Shown: piece after piece, positions 47,761 through 59,569 of the stretch
How the letters are laid out: each line of letters starts with the position of its first letter
How positions within the stretch are numbered: the first letter of the stretch is position 1
NCBI GenBank assembly: GCA_949752735.1
Contig: OX457038.1
Span: 20,196,012-20,260,011 of the forward strand
Source of the DNA: Lumbricus terrestris
Lineage: Eukaryota > Annelida > Clitellata > Crassiclitellata > Lumbricidae
Reading direction: 5' to 3'
Length of the DNA: 64,000 nucleotides
Program-made: the position numbers and the translations under genes
The notes under the pieces: generated by a model
Told to the model about the DNA's origin: nothing
The model's input: only the letters and a program-made list of their open reading frames with translations
The model's database searches: none

Positions 47761-49107
47761 TTAATGCATGGCCTTCCATCACTCGTTCATCTTTATCGCT
47801 GGAAATCTGATATGTTCAACGGTTTGTTAATTTTTTCCCAGCAAATCCAATCAAAACACAACAATGTGTGACTGTAGAGTGTAAATGAATGCAGGTAGGG
47901 GCCTATGTAGTCTCCTTAATACCTCTCAACCCTCTTATATAGGCCTACTCGTTAACCATTCACCATCCAACCGACCATCATTATGTTTTTCTTATAATCT
48001 TGGCATCCAGTCTCATCCTCTCTGAAATTCGGCAGCCTTATTCCGCTCCTTAGCTAACGGACTTCCAAAAGACCTCTGTCTGTTTGCTCATCCTCCTCTC
48101 TCCATCATAATCTAACCATTGATCCGTTTGCACTCACCTCTGCTACTTTCCACCCACGACTGAAAAACGAACTCTTCAAGCCACCCCGTAATTATATCCC
48201 GATTCCACTCAGGCTCCACAGCACCGCCATCATCATCATCACCGATGGCCACCGTGACACCATGCTGTTTCATCGGCTGTATATAAACTACTATATCTTC
48301 CCGCGGGTTCAGGTCTTGCACCGGAACGAGTAGGGAAGTTTTGGCCATTTCATAGCACAGGGTTGCTGTGGAAACACCGTGGATCTCATTAATGTGATAG
48401 CATTGTAGCCGAAATTACTCCATTTTATCATTTATCATAAACGCATACGTATGAATGCAAATACATGACGCACATTTGATGCACACATGATACTATTCAG
48501 CCCATAACACCTATAGATATGAAATGCGCGTGCATCATAATATATGATTATAATTAGATGTGTAATATTATACACACGTCTTCATATACATGTATACATA
48601 GATTTCTAAATTATGTACATAAAATCATTATTCATTATGGACTATTATCGCAGATACAAGTCGGAAAAGACTGCAGGAACATTCGTTCCATTATCTAGAC
48701 CTCTGATGTGCACATAAATAGCTTTATACGAGAATTGAATAGATAGAAAGACGAAGCCATGAGCACAGACAGATAGGTGGACAGACGTGAGCATACAAAG
48801 GGTAAGACATACAGAAGGTAAGAGCGTCGTAAGTAATAGACTGCATTAAACGTCAACGCCATAGCATACATGACATTGTACTCCTCCCTCGGTCAGGGTT
48901 TGTTACTTCGTTTTGCTTTATGTCGTCGCCTGTTAATTTACATGCCACAGCATACATTGTATACATTGTATACAAACGCATAATGCATTGTCTGTTCATT
49001 GGTCGAAGCTTTGACGTTTGCTTTGTACAGCTTCATTTGCAGAGACGTTGTCAAAGACCCGAGCAGTTGTACAATAACCATTCATTCGTGATATCGGAGG
49101 CCAACGT
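47761..49107. other. Upstream flank without recognised gene
   Basis: No feature beyond short A/T- and CATC-rich patches. Confidence 0.45.
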
Positions 49108-49300
49108 CCACAGCACCACCACCAGCACATGCAGCACCAGAACAAGCACATGCAGCAGCAGCAGCACATGCAGCAGCAGAACCAGCACCACCAGCAGCAG
49201 CACATGCATGCAGCAGCACATGCAGCAGCACCAGCACCACCAGCAGCAGCACATGCATGCAGCAGCACATGCAGCAGCACCACCACCAGCAGCAACAGCG
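49108..49300. repeat. (CAGCAG-CACATG) complex minisatellite
   Basis: CAGCAG, CACCAC and CACATG units. A block of about 57 bases (containing CAGCAGCAGCACATGCATGC) is duplicated in tandem near 49185-49290. Gln/His-rich open frames reflect the repeat; no exon signals are evident. Confidence 0.9.
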
Positions 49301-49426
49301 CCGCACGTCGATCTGTCAATTGCGATGTAAAGGTGTGCGCAATTCTATTTATAGACCTTCAAGTAAATGCGTGAACCTAGATATATATACATATATACAC
49401 ATATATATTATATATTGTGTATATAT

Positions 49427-49672
49427 GTTCAATTTCAATTCAATTTGCAAATCAATTTGTTATTTTCCTGAATATACCACACAAACAATTATGGCAGTAA
49501 AACAAAAGAATTAAATAAATTAGAAATAATATATACATATAGTGTATAAATGTTCAATTTCAATTCAATTTTTAATTGAATTTTTTATTTTACTGAATAT
49601 ACAACACAGACAATTATGGCAGTAAAACAAAGGAATTAAGTAGCCTAAATTAGAAGTAATATATACATATTA
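49427..49672. repeat. Tandem duplication of about 123 bp
   Basis: Two copies starting TGTTCAATTTCAATTCAATT (about 49427 and 49550) each continue to TACTGAATATACMACACARACA-type sequence, ACAATTATGGCAGTAAAACA and ATAATATATACATAT. The AATTGAATTG motif at the start (reverse strand) resembles LINE 3' tails, so the unit may be a tandem LINE end. Confidence 0.8.
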
Positions 49673-50287
49673 CATGGCGCCATATATATATAATATAATA
49701 TATGGCTCCATACAACTCCGTCTCTGCTCCTCAATGCAGCTATAATTTCATTTTTTGCCAACATGTTACCTCTGACGATATCCCATCCATCATATCATAG
49801 GCCTATAATATTTAACAATAAGGTTCGTCGTCATTACTAGCAATCATCCAGCGGACCTTCAAAAGTAAAGGCCACACATTTAGCAACCATAATAGTCTCT
49901 AAATGAATGGATGTTGATATCGATTTATTTGCATTGAAGACCACGTAATACAGTTCTGTCTATAACTTGACACAAACAAATCGACTGACCAACGTGGAAC
50001 CAGTCTCTTCATCCAGCTGCATGGATGGATAGCATGGAAGAAAATGGCGGCGTGTGATGGGTCGTTCATGCTCTGTGGAGAGACGGACTGAATGACGTGT
50101 TAGAGACTGATTCGACAGACCTTTCACCGACGACAACCGTCTCAGTAATTGATGCAATTGATGGGAACTGGTGAAGCCTGGTTGCCATGACAACACTCGT
50201 TTCTTTGTACAAGCTGAGTGGCTTATGGACCTTCTGCTGCAAGAGGCAAAAATGGTCTCACGACGCAAATCTTTTCTCATATATTAT

Positions 50288-51470
50288 ACTAGCTGGGGTA
50301 CCCGGCGTTGCCCGGGAAATTTAGGATTCGACCCGCTTCGGCCACAACCCCACCACACAACACCCGACCACACTCCGGTCTGTACCAGTACGCCACCCGA
50401 GAAATTTGGGTCTCAAGAAAATTACCACCCCCATCCCACCCCCACACCCAACCCAGCCCTCCACCCCAACCCCCTCCAACCCCCACCACCCCACCCCACC
50501 CCCATTCCACCCCCACTCCACCCCTAACCCCCTCCGACCCCACTCCACCCCAACACAACTCCCACCCCATCCCCCTACATCCCACCCCTCCACTCCCCGC
50601 CCCACCCCTCCATCCACCCTCACCCCAACCCCACCACACCCCAACCCCCACCCTCCACCCCACCCTCACCTTCTCCACCCAAAACCCCACCCCTCCACCC
50701 CACCCCACCCCGACCCCACCCCTCACCACACCTCTCACCCCCACCCCATTTCACCCCACCCCCCACCCCCCACCCCACCACGATCCCAACCCCCTCAACC
50801 TCACCCACCCCCATACCATCCCCACTCTACAACACCCCACCGCACTCCGACCTTCATCGGTACGCCACCCGCGATATTTGGGTTTAGGGACAAATTCCTT
50901 CACCCCACCTGTTCCCACACCCGCTCCCCCACCCCACCACACTACGACCTCCACCAGTACGCCACCCGTGAAAACGGTGAAATTAGGGTTTCCAGGAAAA
51001 ATTCCCCCTCACCTCATTCTCCTAACCCTCTCCCCGCCCCTCCACCCTCTTTCCCACCTCACCCTCTTTCCCACCTCACCCCACCACACCGACCTGCACC
51101 AGTACGCCACCCGTGAAATAAGGATTTTCGTTAAAATTAAATTAGCAGCTCTCGCCATTTATATAATGACCATGGAAGCGTTTAAGAAGGTGTTTAACCG
51201 TCTTAATGTTTTCGCCCCCACGCTGGCCCCCTTGGTGGTAGAGATTCACCAACTACTGATCCGGGTGGTTCTGATGGCCCTCTATCCAGGAAAAAAAATT
51301 CATATAAATGGCTAAAAAAATTTGGAAAAAAATTTGGGGGTTTCGCTCCCCACCCTGACCCCCATGGTGGTAGAGAATCGCCAACCCCTCGACTTTGCGT
51401 CTCGTGCCGAGACCTACACAGTAGTGAAGGTTTGGAGTGAATAGCTCAAAAACTGTTGAAATGCATTCCG

Positions 51471-51506
<36 letters not shown>

Positions 51507-51541
51507 CACGTTACAGAATCTTCTCTTTATTTATATAGATA
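50288..51541 (+). mobile_element. Dispersed repeat with C-rich modular interior
   Basis: Starts ACTAGCTGGGGTACCCGGCG, as at 28512, and ends with a (CAGA)n run followed by CACGTTACAGAATCTTC and TTTATTTATATAGAT. The module CAGTACGCCACCCGNGAAAT recurs four times (about 50388, 50860, 50957, 51102), separated by CCCCACC-rich spacers. Near the right end a TGGTGGTAGAGATTCACCAA block is also duplicated (51230 and 51368). Element class not assigned; the end pattern is widespread in invertebrate genomes in my recollection. Long Pro-rich open frames are not genes. Confidence 0.7.
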
Positions 51542-51604
51542 TAAAAACCTAATCCATGGAGCTGATTAAGAATCCGGGGCCTACGCAATTATTTTCATCA
51601 TGCA

Positions 51605-51868
51605 AACGTTATTTTCATTATGTAGCCTAAACATTATTTTCATCACATAAACATTATTTTCATCATGTAAACATTATTTTCATCATGTAAACATTATTTT
51701 CATAATGTAAACATTATTTTCATCATGTAGACATTATTTTCATCACGCAAACATTATTTTCATCAAGTAAACATTATTTTTATCATGTAGCCTAAACATT
51801 ATTTTCATCGTGCAGCCTAAACATTATTTTCATCATGTAAACATTATTTTCATCATGTAGACATTAAA
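51605..51868. repeat. 20-bp tandem array (ACATTATTTTCATCATGTAA)n
   Basis: About 13 copies of a 20-base unit; some copies carry an extra GCCTAA giving a 23-24-base variant. Confidence 0.95.
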
Positions 51869-52386
51869 CTGAATATGATGTAATATGATGTAATTCAAAA
51901 TTTCTATAGCGCTGCGTCCAGCCGTGAGCGGCGCTATAGCTTATGGGAGAAGTATGGAGTTCATGACATGACCTCAATTCAGGATGGCCGCGTGCGACAT
52001 AGTTGATTAAAATACGGAAGAACCGAATGAGTGTGGTAAGTCACGCAAAATAGCATGCTACTGATCAACATTGGTGACAATGAAATCGTGCATAGAGGTA
52101 ATTGGAATTGGAATTTTAAGCACGCAACATATTGCGACTGGTTACAATAATAGAGTAGGCCCACAATAATCATAATTATTATGCGTCGATACCCCAATGC
52201 CAATAATTAGGATCATCTTGAAAACAGCCTTGCAAAGAATATAGAACTACCGTATACAATTGTAAAGCAGTGGTGCTAAGATAAACACTGTGTGTATGTA
52301 TAAGTCAGATCGTCGACACACAGAAAACCTTTTCAAAACGCACCAACATTGCAGCGCATGCGATTGCTAATGAAAGCCGCGAGTTT

Positions 52387-53161
52387 GGTGACCCGTCAAA
52401 ATAGCCCCGTCAAAACAGCCCCGTCATAACAGCCCCGTCATAATCGCCCAAGGACAAAATAGCTCCGTCAAAACAGCTCGTGAAAACAGTTCCGTGAAAA
52501 TAGTCCCGTCATAGACGCCACCGACAAGTTGCGGCGACAACTCACTTCCAGAATGGCTCGAATGCTTAATGTTAAAAGTAACGCAATGAACAGCGTATTT
52601 ACAACCACCTAACGAAATTACTCTAGTATGAAAAGTTGAAACGTTTTCATCGCAAAAATGTCAACAAAACTTCTAGGAAAGTACTAAGGTTAAAGCGTTC
52701 GTGTACGACAACTGAAGGAAACTATTCTTTCAGATAATCATTTGATCCCAGCTATCGATGTTGCCAATGAAACCTCTGAATCGATTTCCAATTAACCACT
52801 TTGAAGCATAGGTTAGAACCGTTAGTTCAATTATGATTCATCCCCCGATTTGTTTGACATCACATATTTATTAAGAAAATTGTGTTCTTGCGCGATGTTG
52901 TCGGTACTATAGTATACGTTCATGGGCTGTTTTGACGGTCCTGACGGGGCTTTTTCGACGGGGCTATTTTGTCGCTGAGCGATTTTGACGGGGCTGTTTT
53001 GTCGGTGGGCGATTATGACTGGGCTATTATGTTGGTGGGTTATTATGACTGGGCTATTATGTTGGTGGGTGATTATGACTGGGCTATTATGTTGGTGGGT
53101 GATTATGACGGGACTGTTTTCACGGGGCTATTTTGACCGGGCTATTTTGACGGGGGTGCCC
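52387..53161. mobile_element. hAT-like element with inverted GACGGGG subterminal arrays
   Basis: 775 bases. The left 130 bases consist of CCCCGTCAAAACAG-type units; the right 240 bases of the inverse (GACGGGGCTATTTTGTCGG and GGGCTATTATGTTGGTGGGT). Ends GGTGACCCGTC and reverse-complement GGGCACCCCCG are inverted, and flanks GCGAGTTT (52379-52386) and ACGAGTTT (53162-53169) agree at 7 of 8 positions. No coding capacity. Inferred to be a non-autonomous DNA transposon with dense subterminal transposase sites. Confidence 0.78.
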
Positions 53162-53417
53162 ACGAGTTTATCACTGGCGCAATTGGAACAGAATTGTTAG
53201 AATAATTATTTATCGGAATTGACAACCCGTCACACAACTAGACTCAATGCAGGCAACATCATCTTCTGTATGCTATGCATGTGAAAATAGTATATCTAAA
53301 TAATTACATATCGACAACACTATCCACACGAAGTGAAGTCTGCATGTGATCCATACGTAGTAGATGAATTGCAGGGGCGATAAGGCGAGTGAGTTGGCGT
53401 TGAATAGAAGGTGACAC

Positions 53418-53490
53418 GTGCTTGCGTGTGTGCGCGTGCGTGTGTGCGTGTGTGTGTGCGTGCGTGTGTGCGTGCGTGTGTGTGTGTGTG
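53418..53490. repeat. (TG)n/(CG)n microsatellite
   Basis: GTGTGTGCGTGCGTG units over about 70 bases, an alternating purine-pyrimidine tract. Confidence 0.93.
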
Positions 53491-53807
53491 GTTAATCTAT
53501 AGTTGATAGGCCTATACCTCATTGCCATCAGCTGATTTTCTGATGACGCAACTGATGAAGATGTGGAGAGAGCGATTGGATGGTTGTCAATGCAGCATCA
53601 TGCATCTGACGTATACACACAGAGACACTTCCGTCGAATTCTCGTTAGTATAAAGTATAAACTATGAACGAATCGAATATGCAGGAGCAATGGCAATGGC
53701 ACATCCACGTCATCATTCATTAGGGTTTGCTGCATGCATGGTAACACTCTCGCACGAAGAGTGCACGCACGGATGCGCTATCGCTTCCTGCTATCCTCTG
53801 ATGATTG

Positions 53808-54119
<312 letters not shown>

Positions 54120-54254
54120 GTTCTCTGTCAATTGGTGCTATGCCATACTAGGCTGAGATTAGTGATGTGGTTTCCGGATCTCTTATACGCAGACAATAAC
54201 TAAGAATGAGCAGCTTTTCCATGACCCTTACACACCACGTAGGCTACATGTAGC

Positions 54255-54357
54255 TCATACCGTAAATTCGAACCTGCGGCCTTTCGGTTACTTGACACTG
54301 AACAATGAACATACCGCTGCACCAGCGCGGTCCACTTACACCACGACGTTCCACAGA
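54255..54357 (-). mobile_element. tRNA-like SINE head fragment
   Basis: On the minus strand GGTGCAGCGGTATGTTCATT and GCAGGTTCGAATTTACGG supply A- and B-box-like sequence; upstream GTCGTGGTGTAAGTGGACCG resembles the head of SINE family A. No body is recognised. Confidence 0.55.
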
Positions 54358-54807
54358 GAATTAACGCAGCTTATATTCACTGGCAAATTATTGCAGGCTG
54401 CTAATCGAAGCGAATAAGAACGAAGGGCAGAGGAGAAGAATCGGAGCTTTGAAAAGAACTCATAAGTCACTCATGTCACTAAGGAATCGCAGGTCGTTCT
54501 AGACCGCGAGATGTAAAGGAATGACCATCGGGAAATAACCATGCATGCAGCCGCGCATTATTGTTAGCTGACGCATGCACCGCTCGGTATACCATATATA
54601 CTGTGCTTTATACACTCTGCTGTGCCTGATGCGCGTCGTCGGTATAAGAACCAGAATTGCCATGGAATAACGAACCTGAGAATCTCGATTCTAGATCATA
54701 ATAATAATTTTCGTTTAATCAACAATCCGGTTGACAGTGTAAAATTATACAGTTAAAACAATTTACATGAACTCAGATTACAGAATACATAAATCTTAAC
54801 TATACCA

Positions 54808-54905
54808 ACATCCATCCATCCATCCATCCATACATACATCCACCCATCCACCCATCCATCCATCCATCCATCCATCCATCCATCCATCCACCCATCCACC
54901 CATCC
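54808..54905. repeat. (CATC)n microsatellite at a SINE tail
   Basis: About 24 CATC units with CATA and CACC variants; it immediately follows the 3' end of the minus-strand SINE at 54906-55018. Confidence 0.93.
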
Positions 54906-55018
54906 TGCAATACATGGAACTAATAGCAGCCTACAAAGCAAATCCGCCCAACAGGGGCTCGAACTCACTACTTCCCGCACTCATGGCCAGCGTGTTATCC
55001 ATTACTCTACCGGGCCCC
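54906..55018 (-). mobile_element. tRNA-derived SINE, family D
   Basis: Minus strand begins GGGGGCCCGGTAGAGTAATG (A-box-like), with GAGTTCGAGCCCCTG as B box and a short body reaching the (GGAT)n array. A different tRNA-like head from family A and from 12720-12922. Confidence 0.7.
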
Positions 55019-55669
55019 CTATGCATTATTTCAAAATGATGATCATATCGTTCGACAACGATGACGATGAAGGGAGGCCGAGACACGGGCTGAGACTGCA
55101 GCAGCCAGCCAATAATGGACCAATGAAAGCAATCAATGACAGATTGATCGAATCAATGGTAGGCCTACAAATGCAATGCGATAGAGCATGCTAAATTACT
55201 GATATCATGATCTGGCTCGAACGATTGTAGATGCATGTATGGATAGGCCACCGTACAGGAAAGAGTATAAAAGAGTATAAAAAATAGACATGTGGACAGT
55301 AATGGGGGACGCAAAGCAAGACAGGAGTAGGCCTAGGTATACGCTATATATAGGGCCCTATATATAATCTATATCAATCGGACCACTATTTAGCGAGAAT
55401 TCTTTTCATCAAGCCTACTTGTGTTACGATCAACCGATGCGCTTGGATCAGATGACCGCCTTTCGGAGGATTGCCACTTTGACGCAATTTATGCTCTACC
55501 CGCTTTTTTGTCCTGCCCTGGGGAATGGTTGTCCGGCGGATTTTGTCCAAGGGGTTGTCCAGGTTTTGTCCAGAGGTTAATGTCTTACACCCGGAACTTC
55601 TATGTATATACAATGCACTACTGATCATTAGAAACAAAATGTAGAATAATAACAATAAAATAAAAATAT

Positions 55670-55850
55670 TGAAACGGATGACCCACGGGATTGCCTACAA
55701 CGATAAAATGCTGTTGCGGCCTTAGGGGCACTTTCGTCTACCAGGAAGCAGATGATTAGTGACAATCCAGACTTTTTATTTTCTACTAGATAATATATTG
55801 AAGTCCCTTAGGGATCCTGTATATACTTCGGGTAAAAAATTAATAAAGCA
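55670..55850 (+). pseudogene. LINE 3' fragment (same family as 16556-17303)
   Basis: GATGACCCACGGGA, AATGCTGTTGCGGCCTTAGG, GGGCACTTTCG and GAAGCAGATGATTAG align with the [10 protein letters not shown]...EADE-stop end at 16756-16801. The 3' end TTCGGGTAAAAAATTAATAA matches the family tail. Frames are broken. Confidence 0.7.
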
Positions 55851-56000
55851 AGAATATTGGCAGATTTGAATTGAATGGGAGGCGAAAGTGGAGACGAAAA
55901 CGATTCTGCCATTTTGTAAAACTCATTCACTTCGTTTTGCATCCAGTTGGCTAATCACTTAACTACCAGACACAACATTTAATGGTTACCCTTTATATAT

Positions 56001-56210
56001 GGGGTGCGGTGGTGCAGTGGGCATGTTCGTCGCCTTGCAGCCGGAAGGTTGCAGGCTCGAATCCACCTCAAGCCGACGCGTAGGGACCTTGGGCAAGTCC
56101 TTCACTCGCAATTGCTCAGCGCTTCGGCGTGAAACTCCGATGCAGTGTCCGCGCTGTAATCGGGAACGCCTCTGAGTAGAGAGATTGAAAGGGCGCTGTA
56201 ACAAGTGCAC
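56001..56210 (+). mobile_element. tRNA-derived SINE, family A (copy 3)
   Basis: Plus-strand copy: GGGGTGCGGTGGTGCAGTGG (A-box-like), GCAGGCTCGAATCCACCTCA (B box), then TCGGCGTGAAACTCCGATGC, GGGAACGCCTCTGAGTAGAG and GAAAGGGCGCTGTAACA. Its 3' end runs straight into the longest (CATA)n array of the window. Confidence 0.9.
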
Positions 56211-56817
56211 ATATATACATACATACATACGTATACATACATACATACATACATACATACATACATACATACATACATACATACATACATACATACATAC
56301 AATGTATGTATGTATGTATGTATGTATGTATGTATGTATGTATGTATGTATGTATGTATGTATGTATGTATGTATGTATGTATGTATGTATGTATGTATG
56401 TATGTACTATGTATGTATGTATGTATGTATGTAATATGTATGTATGTCATACATACATATTACATACATACATACATACATACATAGTACATACATACAT
56501 ACATACATACATACATACATACATACATACATACATACATACATACATACATACATACATACATACATACATACATACATACATACATACATACATACAT
56601 ACATACATACATACATACATACATACATACATACATACATACATACATACATACATACATACATACATACATACATACATACATACATACATACATACAT
56701 ACATACATACATACATACATACATACATACATACATACATACATACATACATACATACATACATACATACATACATACATACATACATACATACATACAT
56801 ACATACATACATACATA
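56211..56817. repeat. Three-block (CATA)n-(TATG)n-(CATA)n microsatellite
   Basis: About 600 bases: (CATA) to 56301, its reverse complement (GTAT/ATGT) to about 56450, then (CATA) again to 56817. The orientation flips create long inverted repeats. Small junction units (GTACTATG, GTAATATG) are mirrored at about 56404-56437 and 56459-56489. Confidence 0.97.
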
Positions 56818-56949
56818 GGTCCTACTGAGAACTGTTTGAAGGCCTGGGCGAAGATGCTTAAGAAAGTAATTAATTGCTGCGCCAGAAATTCTGACCACCA
56901 GGTATACTTGACTGGTTTCAATTCAATATTTGAGGAGAGCAAATTCACG

Positions 56950-59560
56950 ACCAATAGCAACTAATGAGCAACCAATGGGCTTTCGCCTTTTCAGGAATCT
57001 AGTTTCCTTTCTATTCCTTTCCTTGTGTTTCCACCGATTCTACTCGGCTTTCATCGTTCTGTCTTCAGCTGGTGTCGACATGCGCACATTTATATACATC
57101 TGTCTTTTGATGCCGCCATCTTTATTAGAGACACCATCTCCGTCTTTCATCCGCCGTAACCATCAGAGCACACGAGCTAAAGAACCTCCATCAAGACCTT
57201 TTGCTTAGTTTGGCACGTAGCCTTAGGGTGTGGACCACGGAACCATACGCTCCTCTACCAAGGTCTGTGATGTGGACAGTGGACACGACCGTGTTGCATG
57301 CAGAATAAGCCGTAAAGCTGTCATTTTCTTAGGTGATCAAACAGACTGCGGCTGACAGGTGCATGTGGTTACCGCCAGACCAACAAAGCATATTCTACAG
57401 CGCCATACATCAACAACCTTCGTGCAATGTTCTAATAGTTACCATTTTGCAGAATGGGTTGTAAACAAGACAGCAATATTAACAGCATGTTCGCCTGTAG
57501 CCTATACAAGCGAGGTTTGTCAAAGATGTCTCGCATAATATAATTTGTGATCCACGACACGGAGGAGAGTCAGACCTCGTCGTGTAGCGCACGGCTTGAA
57601 ACCACGCGTTCACTGAAAGCACAGCACTTCAACTGTGATTAATTAAACACGAGTCGGATGAAATCTGTCAAATAATCCCTGGTTAGACATGTTCCTCTCT
57701 GGTGCAGGTCGAACCGTTGCTCGCACCGCTTCCTCCGCCGCCACCGGATTCCGCTTCATATACCGTGCGTTATGCATACTCAATTCCAGAGTGGTGCAAT
57801 AATTGTGTGTTGTTTGCGCTTCATGGGGATATATGCAATGGCGGTGGAGGAGGTTGAGGAGGTGGAAGAGGAGGAGGTGGAAGAGGAGGCGGTGGAGGAG
57901 GTTGAGGAGGTGGAAGAGGAGTCGGTGGAGTCGGTGGTCACTCATTAGTATGCTGATGATGCACAGCCAATTATCATGGCCGACGAAAAGAGGAATTCTC
58001 TCCAGCCGGGCATCAGTGGCACTCCGGACCTTGATGGAGTACATCACAAAGTCTTCCACTTCTCTCTTCTTCACACTCCTTCTTCTCCTACTCCGTCAAC
58101 AAAGATCCAACTGATGTCTCTGACAACCGTAGTCGTAGATTAGATTCGCTAACATATACAACGACCTTGCCCTGTGATTCTCATCCAACATAATTTGATT
58201 TACCGACAACAAACTGCAGACGATATTAACGCAGGAATAATTCATCTTGATTGATTAATTGATTGATTAATTGAATGATTGATTGATTGACTGACTGACT
58301 GACTGACTGTAGTCTGCACCTTTACGAAATGATCGAACGTTTAAGGCGACATCTTTGTTTAGATCGACCCAGGAAGATCAGAAGCGTGTTCAGAGGTCTA
58401 ACGATCATTTGGCTGAGGAGCAGTAAACACAGGTATAGCATAATCCAACGTCATGAAACGTTACAGCAGCTCTCCAATATCACGAAGACAAATTTAGCCA
58501 ACTGTGAAAATATAATGAAAACTGACAGAATAAAAAGGAGTATCAGGCAAATGAGTTGACACTCCAGAATCAACCATTTGTGCAGGAATGACCGAACTTG
58601 ACTTTGCCTAATTTCATTCCACCAAACACCGTTTGAAAGGATGTTCCCCTCAGACGTGAATATTATGGTTCTAAAGCCTCTTTGTATAGTCGCTTGAATG
58701 GGGTTTACTGGTTGAATCCTTGTAGGGCTATACATAGTGACAGATGTAAGTTGTCTTTACCACCGCAAATTCTTCATCCGAGAGATTGTTCTTCACTCTT
58801 TGCTGTATTACATAACCTTGTCTTGCTTTTGGATCTTTAGTCAACTCTTGCTTGACTTTGACTTTGACTTAAAGCTTATATTTAATATCACACACTGTCT
58901 TAATTACCAATCCTTTATCACAAAATAGATAGAAAATATATCAACAGGTGAACAAACAAGGCAAGTAGATGCCGTTGATTAATTGTAGGCCTATGTCTTG
59001 CTCAATTTTTTTTATTAATAAGTCTTTTGCGTCAATTTAATTTCTTCATTAAGTTCATCATGGTCTCTAGTAAATTCTTATTGTTCGTTTCACTCACTGT
59101 TTCGATTTTTATCTAGCGCATTTATTTTTGTTCTTCTGGTCATATACGTTCATCTTCATCTTTAGTTCTCTCCTTGTCTCGCTCAGATTCGTCCATTTCC
59201 TCTGTAATTATGGTCGACTTAACCGCTTTAAGCCAATGGAATCGTGCTTGGCTCTGCGCAGTCGGTGACGTATACGACAAAAGTAAACGATAGGTATGGA
59301 GTGTGTATTCGGAATCTCGGTCACATCCCACTACACTCATTAGCCTATGATTTTCCTACTTGATTAGGAACTTCACCGTATCCCTCACCGTAGAATTAGC
59401 CGTCTCACACCACCAGCTCCATGAAATCTTCATTACTCTCTGCTTCCTTATTTGCCTGAACTATCCTTCCCTTCATTGTTTCATTGAAATTGCTATCGCA
59501 GAGACTAAAAGCAAGATGCTTCTGAAAGAATTGATGGTGCTGGCGAGTTTGTTGTGTGGT
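56950..59560. other. Upstream flank without recognised gene
   Basis: Apart from the GGA minisatellite (57836-57945) and a GATT/GACT run at 58243-58310, no feature is recognised. The minus-strand open frame across 57643-58074 is driven by the minisatellite. Confidence 0.45.
57836..57945. repeat. (GGTGGAGGAGGTTGA)n purine-rich minisatellite
   Basis: GGAGGT/GGAAGA units of 6-9 bases with a longer repeated block GGCGGTGGAGGAGGTTGAGG (about 57840 and 57890). Strong purine strand bias. Confidence 0.9.
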
Positions 59561-59569
59561 AAGGTATAG

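Noticed and set aside
49108..49374. Gln/His-rich coding exon
   Set aside because: All three frames remain open because of the CAG/CAC/ATG repeat; no flanking splice consensus stands out.
50308..51315. 335-codon Pro-rich open frame
   Set aside because: It is composed of CCCCACC spacers and repeat modules. Overlapping long frames exist on both strands, and it sits within a dispersed repeat copy with no domain.
57643..58074. 143-codon minus-strand open frame
   Set aside because: The central part is the GGA minisatellite read antisense (HRLLFHLL repeats); no domain or splice signals support it.
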